From NCBI GenBank assembly GCA_042095835.1, contig JBELML010000145.1:1-16382 (forward strand): a stretch of DNA of 16,382 bases, read 5' to 3'. The stretch comes from DATFKA01 sp042095835 (GTDB lineage: Bacteria > Bacteroidota > Bacteroidia > Chitinophagales > Saprospiraceae). Every line of letters starts with the position of its first letter. The stretch's first letter is position 1. This document shows positions 6,701 through 13,350 of the stretch, piece by piece. Made by a program: the position numbers and the translations under genes. The notes under the pieces are model-generated. The model had not been told where the DNA came from. It did no database searches and saw only the letters and a program-made list of their open reading frames with translations.

Positions 6701-8359
6701 GGGGAGCATACCTTTATGATTGAGGCATCGGATGGTTGTGGTAATACTGCAAAATTTGATATTCCATTTGCGGTGGTCGATACCAAAGCACCGGCACCAA
6801 TATGTGCGGATAATATTGTGGTAGAGATGTCTTACCTAGAGCAAGATGAGGAACTTATTCCCTTTGGAGATGTGCGTGTAGATGCCTTCTTGGTGAGTCC
6901 TATTTTCGATTGCTCGGGTCAAGGATTTGATGGCTTAGTAGAGATTTATTCCATCAATCGATCTGGGGAGCCGGCTGATCAGGATCAAACCAGATTGACC
7001 TTTGATTGTGAAGACGCCAATAACTATGTACCCGTACAGATTCATGCCTGGGATGAAGCCGGAAACCACGATTATTGCGAGACCTTTGTACAGGTACAGG
7101 ACAATCGATCGGTTTGTGATGATGGCTTTGGATCAGAGGGCGAAATCAATGGATTTATACAAACACCCGAAGGCAGGAATGTAGAAAATGTAGAGGTCAA
7201 CCTAAATGGTGGAGAATCTTGGATGTATATGACCGATGCCGATGGACTCTATGAGTTCAAGGATTTGCAAGAGGGCGAAAACTATACCTTGCGCCCCATC
7301 AAAAAAGATTCGCCTAAAAATGGGGTAAGTACCTTTGATTTGATTATCGTGCAAAAACACGTATTGGGTAGTGATCTGATCATAGACCCATACAAGTTGA
7401 TTGCAGCAGATATCAATAATTCTGGTTCGATTTCGACGATTGATATGATTCAGTTGAGAAAGATTGTACTCAATGTCAGTCAGGAGTTTAATAACAACAC
7501 CAGCTGGCGATTTGTAGATGCCTCTTACGAGTTCCCGGATCCAACAGATCCTTGGCGAGAAACTTTTCCAGAGGTCTTGCGCATCGATGAGATGACTAAG
7601 GCAGCAGAGGGGAATTTCATTGGTATAAAAATCGGTGACGTCAATGGCAGTGCTACCCCGAATTCGGTAATTGCTAGTGCAGAAGTGCGTACCCAGGCCG
7701 CCCTCAAAGTGGTCAGCGCAGAACGACTTTTGGAGCCAGGTCAGACCTACGCCATACCTTTGATGGTAGAAGATCTAGACCCCATTGAAGGTTTACAAGG
7801 AACGATTGAGTATGATAAAGACGCGCTAAATTTAATCGACATTGATTATAGCCTCATCAATCAATCGAATGTAGGCTTGTTCAGACCCGAAGGGCAAATG
7901 AGCTTCAGTTGGAATAGAGAGACTTTGGGTAATCAGTTTTTAAGCCCAACGCTAATGATCCTATATTTAGAGGCCGAAAGAGAAGTACAGTTGAGCGAGG
8001 TGTTGCACCTGAATTCTGATCAGACGAGTTTGGAAGCCTACAATATCTTTGGAGAAGTCATGCAGGTTGAACTAGACCTGATGACCAATAAAATGGAATA
8101 CGAGAGCGAACTGATGCAGAATGTGCCCAATCCATTCCGAGAATCTACGGTCTTTCAGTACTATTTAGGGGCAGAAGGCAAGGTTGGATTCCAGGTCTAT
8201 AATCTACAAGGGCAATTGATTTGGGAGCAGCAACATGAGCATCAAAGAGGACAGCATAGCTTAGAGTTGGGCAAGTCTATTTTCCCCAATTCAGGTGTCT
8301 ATCTATTAAGAATGCAGACGAAAGACTTTACGAGTCAGAAGACCTTTGTATACCATTAG
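3788..8359 (+). CDS. Giant secreted T9SS cargo protein with HYR-like, dockerin-like and cohesin-like domains
   Basis: A 1523-residue predicted cell-surface or secreted protein. The N-terminus has a hydrophobic segment at about residues 27-45 followed by a likely cleavage region; because the n-region is long, an in-frame ATG at residue 18 (3839) would give a more ordinary signal peptide. Residues 60 to 1110 are Cys- and Asp-rich beta-sandwich material with HYR-like repeats; two related ones start near 534 and 996 with V-V-D-x-x-x-P. A carboxypeptidase-regulatory/CnaB-like domain covers about 1118-1172. A dockerin-like pair follows: a degenerate first loop ending V1180-S-T-F-D1184 and a second with D1208, N1210, S1212 and D1219 in EF-hand positions. 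About 1319-1430 resembles a cohesin-type fold. Residues 1445-1523 (N-V-P-N-P-F...) are a type A T9SS sorting domain. The role is probably adhesion or matrix building; no catalytic domain is visible. Confidence 0.85.
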   Translation: MQRPRSNFIKYLLNDGSMRRFMQSQNVYLSLLLPMLLQLLSNFGSTTTAEVEAVSSAIFGCAGFNTTTSICTYCAEEERIIDLLNTLDGNPQGGGTWTDLTQSGIDISDPSQVNFSSVGTGSYQFLYRLRNGSGCPDDAATLTINVTSTDQLACRDTINITLGSGCTFELRPENILTTTLGFCDAPIEAFAYDEDNRYLGSIITEAQLGKVLPVVVGNPDCSDPICTSAIRVEDKSIPTITTTNWLPDQIDLICHDLSLVLNNEKTWLEPDYKYYLGGPVIAECSGFDYIVNDNVEFLDCDPQVYAILRRSFVVSDRFGNFVDTTLEAVFEYPDISQASKFDDIIVQDCTPGDTTVPKTYPYVINAFMDTVLLTDNGCNYSIGFEDKDFIVCNGSVKVERIIKYFNWCTDEVVPIDSLVIKVGDFEGPQISGKGDTAIINTSPFQCGATINLREDEIERLFNVDIDDCNTTTAVKGRVYSYLPNFNFVDSSFQEGPAINDGFYVTNIPAGLHQLVLTMTDGCKSDATDTLYFRVVDRVKPNMLCLDGLIVSMSQGPYGAVSIYDINEGSIDNCGLVDMKVRRLVPEEARGAFDYDGDGKILGDELDDEGYTRFDDERTDGLEVEFFCDDLLNPEHNIELHGWDAEGNKSTCWASVLLEDKVPPGCLAPKDTVIHCYDFDDNKLDLYGLALPTFGTCAAVEIEELDPIEETDQCGVGMLIRRFRAIKNKGTDRERIGPLCAQTIKVELVNNYTIKFPKDVDASCGSDPMIPEPVVVDSACGLFATDVDDIRLDAANDECYKILRTYKIINWCEFQDKEAVVVPRNVNRDTFPGAEDIYVIVKPNEINYYDQNDDERDTIPNLKGYWISSLEVPSIKSVGYWQYTQHIRVYDTTDPIIAFESNLEFPARKDNAVRDCVGDIDLPFRIEETCSDYLDLKVYINEFNSDFGLLEVPEAHLDGEFPNYVIIGEYPVGEHTFMIEASDGCGNTAKFDIPFAVVDTKAPAPICADNIVVEMSYLEQDEELIPFGDVRVDAFLVSPIFDCSGQGFDGLVEIYSINRSGEPADQDQTRLTFDCEDANNYVPVQIHAWDEAGNHDYCETFVQVQDNRSVCDDGFGSEGEINGFIQTPEGRNVENVEVNLNGGESWMYMTDADGLYEFKDLQEGENYTLRPIKKDSPKNGVSTFDLIIVQKHVLGSDLIIDPYKLIAADINNSGSISTIDMIQLRKIVLNVSQEFNNNTSWRFVDASYEFPDPTDPWRETFPEVLRIDEMTKAAEGNFIGIKIGDVNGSATPNSVIASAEVRTQAALKVVSAERLLEPGQTYAIPLMVEDLDPIEGLQGTIEYDKDALNLIDIDYSLINQSNVGLFRPEGQMSFSWNRETLGNQFLSPTLMILYLEAEREVQLSEVLHLNSDQTSLEAYNIFGEVMQVELDLMTNKMEYESELMQNVPNPFRESTVFQYYLGAEGKVGFQVYNLQGQLIWEQQHEHQRGQHSLELGKSIFPNSGVYLLRMQTKDFTSQKTFVYH

Positions 8360-8476
8360 GTGAGGGCGTACCAATAATATTTTCGGTTTATTTTTTACAT
8401 ATTGTTAGACTAATGCTACACAACAATTATCTTTAGGAGTGGGGCATTAATAAAGTAGACAAGATTTACGCAGGTA

Positions 8477-8554
8477 TTTTGCTGTTCAGTGAGGCAAAAA
8501 ACGCAGGCGATGCAGCGCATCAACGAGGCTTTTTAACGAAACTGGACGGCAAAA
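8477..8554 (+). repeat. Structured intergenic element with nested stems
   Basis: Outer arms 8477-8490 and 8541-8554 pair over 14 bases; the only two departures from Watson-Crick pairing are U-G wobbles when read as plus-strand RNA. Inside, GATGC (8509-8513) and GCATC (8517-8521) form a perfect hairpin with a 3-base loop, and an A run (8496-8501) faces a T run (8530-8534). The element fills much of the gap between the giant protein gene and the permease and ends 62 bp before the permease ATG. It may be an intergenic repeat family or a folded 5' leader. Confidence 0.5.
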
Positions 8555-8616
8555 GAACAAGTAAAGATGTTTAATTTATTATTGACTCATTCCTTAGCTT
8601 TCGTCTAAAGAAAATA

Positions 8617-9912
8617 ATGAACTACGAATATTATATTGCCAAAAAGGTTGCCCTCGGTAAAAAGAAATCCTTTACCCGTCTGATCATTCGCATAGCCATT
8701 GTCGCCATTGCTATCAGTATGGCAGTCATGATCTGTACGACGGCTTTGGTTTCAGGGTTTAAGCAGGAAGTCAAAGAGAAGATTTTTGGTTTTTGGGGAC
8801 ATATTCACATTACCAAAAGTGGGGTTTATGAGTCTGTGGTTGATAATGCGCCCATCTCAGATTCCTTGATTACAGAATTGGAGTCCCTCAAAGGCGAACG
8901 ATTTGTGATCAATGGTACCTATACTTTCCTAGGCAGAGAATACGAAAAGGATTATAAATCCAAAAAAGGCATTAGCCATGTGCAGTCTTTTGCTTTGATC
9001 TCCGGTATTATTAAAGCTAAAGATGATAACGAAGGGGTCATCTTGAAAGGAGCAGGCCGAGATTTCAACTGGAATTTCTTATCGGAGTATTTGCTAGAAG
9101 GAGACACGATCCAATGGAATGATACCTTGGCTTCCAACGAGATGCTCATCTCAGAACAAACATCCAATCGACTACAGCTCAAGGTCGGAGATCGAGTGCG
9201 ATTTGCCTATCTCGATGGTCAAGACTTCTTACAAAGAGCTTATAAAGTATCGGGTATTTATAGAACCGGCTTAGAAGAATTTGACCGACGCTTTGCCATT
9301 GTCGACATCCGAAAGATTCAACAGATGAAAGATTGGAAACCGGATGAAGTAGGTGGTTTTGAAGTTTTTATCGATGATGTAGATGATATGGGCATTATCA
9401 CGGAGCACCTCTATTTTCAAGTCTTAGATAATGAGGTCTTTGCAGAAACCATCGAAGAAAAACAGAAAGAAATTTTCCAGTGGTTGGAACTTCAAAATAT
9501 TAACGAGATTGTTATTCTCACCTTGATGATCATCGTAGCCATTATCAATATGATGACGGCTCTTCTTATTTTGATATTGGAGCGTACCAACATGGTTGGT
9601 GTACTCAAGGCACTTGGTAGCTCCAATTGGGGTATCCGCAAGGTATTTTTATATTATGCGGCCTATATCATTGTTTTGGGTGTATTCTGGGGTAATTTTA
9701 TCGGCTTGACCCTCTGTTTTTTACAGGAGCGGTATAAGTTTATCAAACTAGATGAGGCCAATTATTATTTGAGTTATGCGCCAGTGGAGGTGAATCTTTG
9801 GTCTATCTTACTCTTGAACTTAGGGACCTTGTTGATTGTTATTTTATTTTTGATCCTGCCATCCTATTTAGTTACGAGGATCAATCCAATCAAAGCGATA
9901 CGATTTAAATAA
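8617..9912 (+). CDS. LolC/LolE-type ABC transporter permease (FtsX/MacB family)
   Basis: A 431-residue inner-membrane permease with the standard four-helix plan: TM1 at about 19-47, a large periplasmic domain of the MacB_PCD type (about 48-296), then TM2 (298-320), TM3 (342-371) and TM4 (396-420). The family marker G-V-L-K-A-L-G follows TM2, and the protein ends in the I-N-P-I-K-A-I-R tail usual for these permeases. Family members pair with an ATPase to move lipoproteins or other substrates out of the inner membrane; length and layout fit the lipoprotein-releasing LolC/E group. No ATPase gene is adjacent, so the partner would be encoded elsewhere, as is common in Bacteroidota. The upstream gap holds a structured element rather than a clear promoter. 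The 52 bp to the next gene suggests cotranscription. The exact substrate is unknown. Confidence 0.85.
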   Translation: MNYEYYIAKKVALGKKKSFTRLIIRIAIVAIAISMAVMICTTALVSGFKQEVKEKIFGFWGHIHITKSGVYESVVDNAPISDSLITELESLKGERFVINGTYTFLGREYEKDYKSKKGISHVQSFALISGIIKAKDDNEGVILKGAGRDFNWNFLSEYLLEGDTIQWNDTLASNEMLISEQTSNRLQLKVGDRVRFAYLDGQDFLQRAYKVSGIYRTGLEEFDRRFAIVDIRKIQQMKDWKPDEVGGFEVFIDDVDDMGIITEHLYFQVLDNEVFAETIEEKQKEIFQWLELQNINEIVILTLMIIVAIINMMTALLILILERTNMVGVLKALGSSNWGIRKVFLYYAAYIIVLGVFWGNFIGLTLCFLQERYKFIKLDEANYYLSYAPVEVNLWSILLLNLGTLLIVILFLILPSYLVTRINPIKAIRFK

Positions 9913-9923
9913 AGATGCTCATT

Positions 9924-9949
9924 CCATAGTCCGCTAGGCAGCTCTATGG
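9924..9949. repeat. Hairpin in the short gap between permease and small membrane protein
   Basis: Perfect 6-bp arms CCATAG/CTATGG (9924-9929 and 9944-9949) enclose 14 bases. There is no T run, so readthrough into the next gene is likely; it could modulate RNA stability between the two cistrons. Confidence 0.35.
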
Positions 9950-9964
9950 TTCAATAAGAATAAA

Positions 9965-10366
9965 ATGTCTCTGGAAGAACTATTAGATTTAGGAAGAAAA
10001 CTCGTCGATGAAGGCCAAGACTTCGAAGCGATCGAAAAGGCTATGAAAGCTACCAAGCCAGATAAAACAGACCGCCGACTCGCAATGGAGAAAGTGGACG
10101 AGTGGCTATTCCACAAGGAATTAGAAAAGCAGCAAAAGGCCAATGCTATCGGCTATTTATTAGTGGGTTTAGTCTTGTTTTTATTTCCACTCTATATTGC
10201 CTATTATACCTATAGCCCGGATACGATGAAAGGCATCATCTACCTTTGGTACGGGATCGCCATCCTCGGTGCCTGGGTGCTTAAGGAAGGTTTTAAGAAA
10301 TATCGAACGCCTTTTGCACCGCCAGAGAATCATGGATATAATCCAAAGAAGTTTCAACGGTTCTGA
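9965..10366 (+). CDS. Small two-TM membrane protein of unknown function
   Basis: A 133-residue protein I do not recognise. The N-terminal 58 residues are charged and predicted helical, with alternating Lys/Glu runs (E-K-A-M-K, H-K-E-L-E-K-Q-Q-K). Two hydrophobic spans follow at about 59-82 and 90-107, separated by a short loop containing a proline. The C-terminal 25 residues are basic and Pro-rich. There is no signal peptide, so the predicted topology has both termini on the same side. The ATG at 9965 has no clear Shine-Dalgarno, as usual here. It starts 52 bp after the LolC/E-type permease and is probably cotranscribed with it, which hints at a membrane or envelope role but does not prove one. 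Confidence 0.7.
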   Translation: MSLEELLDLGRKLVDEGQDFEAIEKAMKATKPDKTDRRLAMEKVDEWLFHKELEKQQKANAIGYLLVGLVLFLFPLYIAYYTYSPDTMKGIIYLWYGIAILGAWVLKEGFKKYRTPFAPPENHGYNPKKFQRF

Positions 10367-10469
10367 GAGGAAACTCTTTTTTAGAATTTTGGAAAGCTAT
10401 TAGAAACTATTATATTCGTCGCTCTGTTGATGAATGTACATTAACGATTAATCAGCCTAGGCTAGGTAA

Positions 10470-10489
10470 AGCCTTCCTTCACCAAGGCT
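10470..10489. repeat. Short hairpin upstream of the tRNA gene
   Basis: Arms AGCCTT (10470-10475) and AAGGCT (10484-10489) are perfectly complementary across an 8-base loop, 13 bp before the tRNA. It could be a terminator-like end for the upstream transcript or part of the tRNA precursor. A second palindrome, AGCCTAGGCT, lies just before it at about 10454-10463. Confidence 0.25.
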
Positions 10490-10502
10490 ATAGCAGATAA
10501 AA

Positions 10503-10576
10503 GGGGCCTTAGCTCAGTTGGCTAGAGCGTTTGACTGGCAGTCAAGAGGTCGGGGGTTCGACTCCCCCAGGCTCCA
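10503..10576 (+). tRNA. tRNA-Ala (anticodon GGC)
   Basis: A complete 74-base cloverleaf. The 7-bp acceptor stem GGGGCCT/AGGCTCC contains the G3-U70 wobble pair that is the alanine identity element. The D arm is GCTC...GAGC. The anticodon stem TTTGA/TCAAG encloses the loop CTGGCAG with anticodon GGC, reading GCC and GCU. The T arm is GGGGG-TTCGACT-CCCCC. The discriminator base is A and the 3' CCA is not encoded (CTT follows), so a CCA-adding enzyme is needed. It appears to be a single isolated tRNA gene. Confidence 0.97.
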
Positions 10577-10963
10577 CTTCTGATAATCAATGAGTTATAG
10601 TCTTTTAGCTCACTTTGATTTATGATCATGTCCCGTTTTAAAGACAAAGTGTTATCGCAATTCCTACGCCAATATTGATTTTTCTTTCATTATCAAGGGT
10701 CAGTTTTGCGAACGGGCCAAGCCCGTTCGGGCTATTCTGTATATATGCGACATAGGTGGTGGGGTATGTAGATGTGTTCAAGGAGAAAAACAACTTTGCG
10801 CTAGAAAACACCTAAAGGAGTCAAAAGACTCTAAAAATTGGGTCAAAAAGCTTATCTTAAAAGCACTCAAGCAAGCGCTGAAAGCAGCCCCAACCAAATA
10901 CTTTTCCACTTATAGCTTAGTGGGCGCAGACTGGCCTTTGAGATAAGGGCGCAATTCCAACCT
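10577..10963. other. Gene-free region between the tRNA and the Crp-like regulator
   Basis: No credible coding sequence on either strand. Close to the tRNA, 10585-10594 can pair with 10609-10620 around a 2-base bulge, possibly its 3' end structure. A strong GC hairpin is at 10709-10729 and a small 5-bp hairpin (GAGTC/GACTC) at 10818-10831. The promoter of the Crp-like gene should lie in the last 100 bp, but I cannot point to a convincing -7/-33 pair. Confidence 0.5.
10709..10729. repeat. REP-like GC-rich hairpin
   Basis: Perfect 9-bp arms CGAACGGGC and GCCCGTTCG enclose only three bases. There is no T run on either strand, so it is unlikely to be a standard terminator. The GC-rich stem in an AT-rich spacer is typical of dispersed palindromic repeats. 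Confidence 0.55.
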
Positions 10964-11539
10964 ATGATGAAAAAACAATTTGAAGCGTTCATATATAGAA
11001 GAGTAAAAAATGCTAAAGAGCATGATGTTGAGGAAATCTTGTCCATTTTCTCCGAGAAACAATTTGATAAAGGAACGCTATTTAAAGAGGGGCATACCGT
11101 CATAAGAAAACTGGGTTTCCTTGTAGAGGGAACTGCAAGAAACTACTTTATAAATGACAAAGGTGATGAAATTACGGATAGTATCGTCCAGAAAGGTAAC
11201 TTTCTATCAGACATTATTAGCGTTAGAACTGAAGCAAAATCCCCAATTATTATAGAGATCATAGAAAAATCTATCGTCCTCGTAGCTAATATGGATACCG
11301 TTCGGAATTTGCTCGACTATAATGTAACCTTCAATATTTTGATCAGAGAATACATAGGGGATCAAGCCATGGAATTAGTCAAAAGACACCTTATGTTTCT
11401 AAATGGTACTGCCAAAGAACGATATCAGTATGTTTTGGACACGAACCCCGAAATACTCAAGAAATTTCCACTCAAATACATAGCATCCATGATTGGGGTG
11501 ACCCAAACCCAGCTCAGCAGAATCAGAAAAGAAAAATAG
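10964..11539 (+). CDS. Crp/Fnr-family transcriptional regulator
   Basis: A 191-residue regulator with an N-terminal cyclic-nucleotide-binding-like beta barrel (about 25-125, with the pattern F-x-K-G-x-x-F-K-E-G and G-F-L-V-E-G) and a C-terminal helix-turn-helix (L170-K191, containing I-A-S-M-I-G-V-T-Q-T-Q-L-S-R-I-R). This short form, ending almost straight after the recognition helix, is common in Bacteroidota. The phosphate-binding Arg-Ala segment of true cAMP receptors is not evident, so the ligand is unknown and may not be a cyclic nucleotide. Two ATG codons in tandem (10964 and 10967) make the exact start uncertain by one residue. It lies 90 bp upstream of the DJ-1-like gene on the same strand and is a reasonable local regulator for that cluster (inferred). 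Confidence 0.85.
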   Translation: MMKKQFEAFIYRRVKNAKEHDVEEILSIFSEKQFDKGTLFKEGHTVIRKLGFLVEGTARNYFINDKGDEITDSIVQKGNFLSDIISVRTEAKSPIIIEIIEKSIVLVANMDTVRNLLDYNVTFNILIREYIGDQAMELVKRHLMFLNGTAKERYQYVLDTNPEILKKFPLKYIASMIGVTQTQLSRIRKEK

Positions 11540-11629
11540 TAAGCAGACTAAATTTTTCAACATATGTAAAAGGATAGTACATTTAGAATTGGGAGATTTG
11601 TAAGGTCAACCAATACAATCAATAAAAAA

Positions 11630-12466
11630 ATGATCTATCTACTGTCTATCATCGCGGTGTTAATAGCATTAATTCTAGTTTTCCTTCCATCTATGCTACA
11701 TTCATTGGGGCTCCATCCTGATTATGATGGGAAAAATTATGCTATGAACGGAAAAAGAGCACTTATTGTAACTACAAGCCATGGCATTTTAAATAAGCCT
11801 GGCAAAACAAAAGGTGCAAAAACAGGTGTTTTTGGTTCTGAAATGACCATACCTTACTACGAATTTCAAGATGCAGGAATGGAAGTAGATGTTGCCAGCA
11901 TCAAAGGCGGCGAAATTCCAATTGACCCACAATCTTTCTATTACATGATGAAATCTGACGCGGATAAACGCTATTTAAAGGACAAAGACTTTCAAGCAAA
12001 AGTCAAAAATTCTTTAAAAATCGACGATGTTGATTTTACAAAATACGATGCTATAATGTTGGCTGGTGGTTGGGGAGCAGCCTATGATTTGGGACAATCA
12101 GAAGAATTAGGTAAAAAAATAAGCGAGGCTTATTATGCAGAAAAGCCAATCATTGGTAGTGTTTGTCACGGGGCATTAGGTTTAATTCAGGCAAAAGACA
12201 AATCTGGTAATTTGTTGATTAAAGGTCGAGATATGACGGGTGTTACTAATAGACAACTCCAGCAGTTAGGTGTATTTTTTACACCCTTGCATCCAGAGGT
12301 AGAATTAAGAAAAGCGGGTACAAATTATAAAGCTAATTCCAAAGCACTAGACGCATTGGCAACCATCACGGTAATTGACCAAGAAAAGCGATTTGTAACT
12401 GGACAAAACCAAAATTCTGGACACGAAACTGCTCAGAAGATGATGGAAATCATTAGTAGTAAATAA
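11630..12466 (+). CDS. Membrane-anchored DJ-1/PfpI family protein (Hsp31-like)
   Basis: A 278-residue protein with an N-terminal hydrophobic anchor (about residues 1-24) followed by a complete DJ-1/PfpI (class I glutamine amidotransferase-like) domain. The nucleophile-elbow motif G-S-V-C-H-G has Cys179 with adjacent His180. The Hsp31-type acidic residue is Glu71 in G-S-E-M-T-I-P, and the A-G-G-W-G oxyanion region precedes the elbow. Hsp31-like members act as chaperones, glyoxalases or deglycases, or hydrolases; the sequence does not decide which. The anchor would place the domain outside the cytoplasm or on the membrane face, which is unusual because most relatives are soluble and cytoplasmic. 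The next gene starts 15 bp after the stop, so the two are almost certainly cotranscribed. Confidence 0.85.
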   Translation: MIYLLSIIAVLIALILVFLPSMLHSLGLHPDYDGKNYAMNGKRALIVTTSHGILNKPGKTKGAKTGVFGSEMTIPYYEFQDAGMEVDVASIKGGEIPIDPQSFYYMMKSDADKRYLKDKDFQAKVKNSLKIDDVDFTKYDAIMLAGGWGAAYDLGQSEELGKKISEAYYAEKPIIGSVCHGALGLIQAKDKSGNLLIKGRDMTGVTNRQLQQLGVFFTPLHPEVELRKAGTNYKANSKALDALATITVIDQEKRFVTGQNQNSGHETAQKMMEIISSK

Positions 12467-12481
12467 TAGAAAACATAGCCA

Positions 12482-13273
12482 ATGTTAGTAGTCGATACCA
12501 TATCAGACGCCAATAAGTTTGGTCAAACTTGGAACCATAAATTTAATTGGGCACTGTCGGGCGTAAGGCGAAAAGCTGTACTTACTCGTATTCCGCTCCT
12601 TTCATCACTTATTCCGAGAAGCTATATTTCCTTTGTAGGAAAAGATTTACCTGTTAATGGTTTGCTTGTACATGGTGGAGGACCAATGCACGTAGGCGGT
12701 ACTATTGAAGCAGATAAATGTTGTATGAATCCTTTGGAATTAGACGCTAATGACCCAGATTTTATTACAAAAACATCTGGAGGGCTGGATATGATTAGTC
12801 CTGGAAAGTTTGAATCTTCCTATCCTGATAAAATCATCGGAAATTTCACATCTGTGAATCGCTTTCTAACTGATATTAGCCAAGATTTTGTTGCAGCGAC
12901 TTTAGACCGTTTGCTTTTTCCAGAAAAGAATCACAAGCAAAGGGTTGAGGCCTACTTAAGAGCAGCAGTAGAATGTGATAAATTAGATGGGAAAGTCATT
13001 TTAGAGCAGACTGCTACTTTCGCTTTCCGTTCGGCAAAAAATCCAAAAGAATGGTATGAACCAGCAACAGATACTATTCATGGTGTGATGTTTTTTGAAT
13101 GGGGCATAAAAGGACAGAAATTCAAAGGTGCAATCACTGGTGGTACTGGAAAATATGCAGGTGCTACGGGTGAATTTTATCGGGAGCGTTTATTAGCCCC
13201 AAACTTTGCTGGGGCAGAAACCTTCAGAATTACATTTCCAGGTTTATCTGAACCAGATTACTTTCCCAAGTAG
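12482..13273 (+). CDS. Uncharacterised protein with an allene-oxide-cyclase/dirigent-like C-terminal motif
   Basis: A 263-residue protein I cannot assign to a named family. There is no signal peptide or TM segment. The N-terminal part contains H-G-G-G-P-M-H-V-G-G near residue 65 and a Cys pair about 13 residues later. The C-terminal part holds A-I-T-G-G-T-G-K-Y-A-G-A-T-G-E-F (residues 217-232), the hairpin seen in allene-oxide-cyclase and dirigent-type beta barrels, which bind hydrophobic ligands, preceded by strand-rich text. Plausibly it binds or transforms a small lipid-like or aromatic compound, but no catalytic residue can be named. It follows the DJ-1-like gene by 15 bp, forming a clear two-gene transcription unit. 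The ATG at 12482 is the only start that fits this spacing. Confidence 0.7.
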   Translation: MLVVDTISDANKFGQTWNHKFNWALSGVRRKAVLTRIPLLSSLIPRSYISFVGKDLPVNGLLVHGGGPMHVGGTIEADKCCMNPLELDANDPDFITKTSGGLDMISPGKFESSYPDKIIGNFTSVNRFLTDISQDFVAATLDRLLFPEKNHKQRVEAYLRAAVECDKLDGKVILEQTATFAFRSAKNPKEWYEPATDTIHGVMFFEWGIKGQKFKGAITGGTGKYAGATGEFYRERLLAPNFAGAETFRITFPGLSEPDYFPK

Positions 13274-13308
13274 TATTCAACCTTAATAAACTGAAAAAAT
13301 AATAAAAT

Positions 13309-13334
13309 AAGCAAAAATCTCCGATTTTTTGCTT
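13309..13334. terminator. AT-rich hairpin between the DJ-1 pair and the sulfatase
   Basis: AAGCAAAAA (13309-13317) pairs with TTTTTGCTT (13326-13334) over nine bases across an 8-base loop. The T run is inside the stem rather than after it, so termination strength is uncertain, but it separates the upstream two-gene unit from the sulfatase start at 13351. Confidence 0.4.
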
Positions 13335-13350
13335 AACAAATGAATACAGA

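Noticed and set aside
7002..7184. Shifted-frame 60-codon reading frame inside the giant protein
   Set aside because: It is fully contained in a continuous gene with recognised domains and has no motif.
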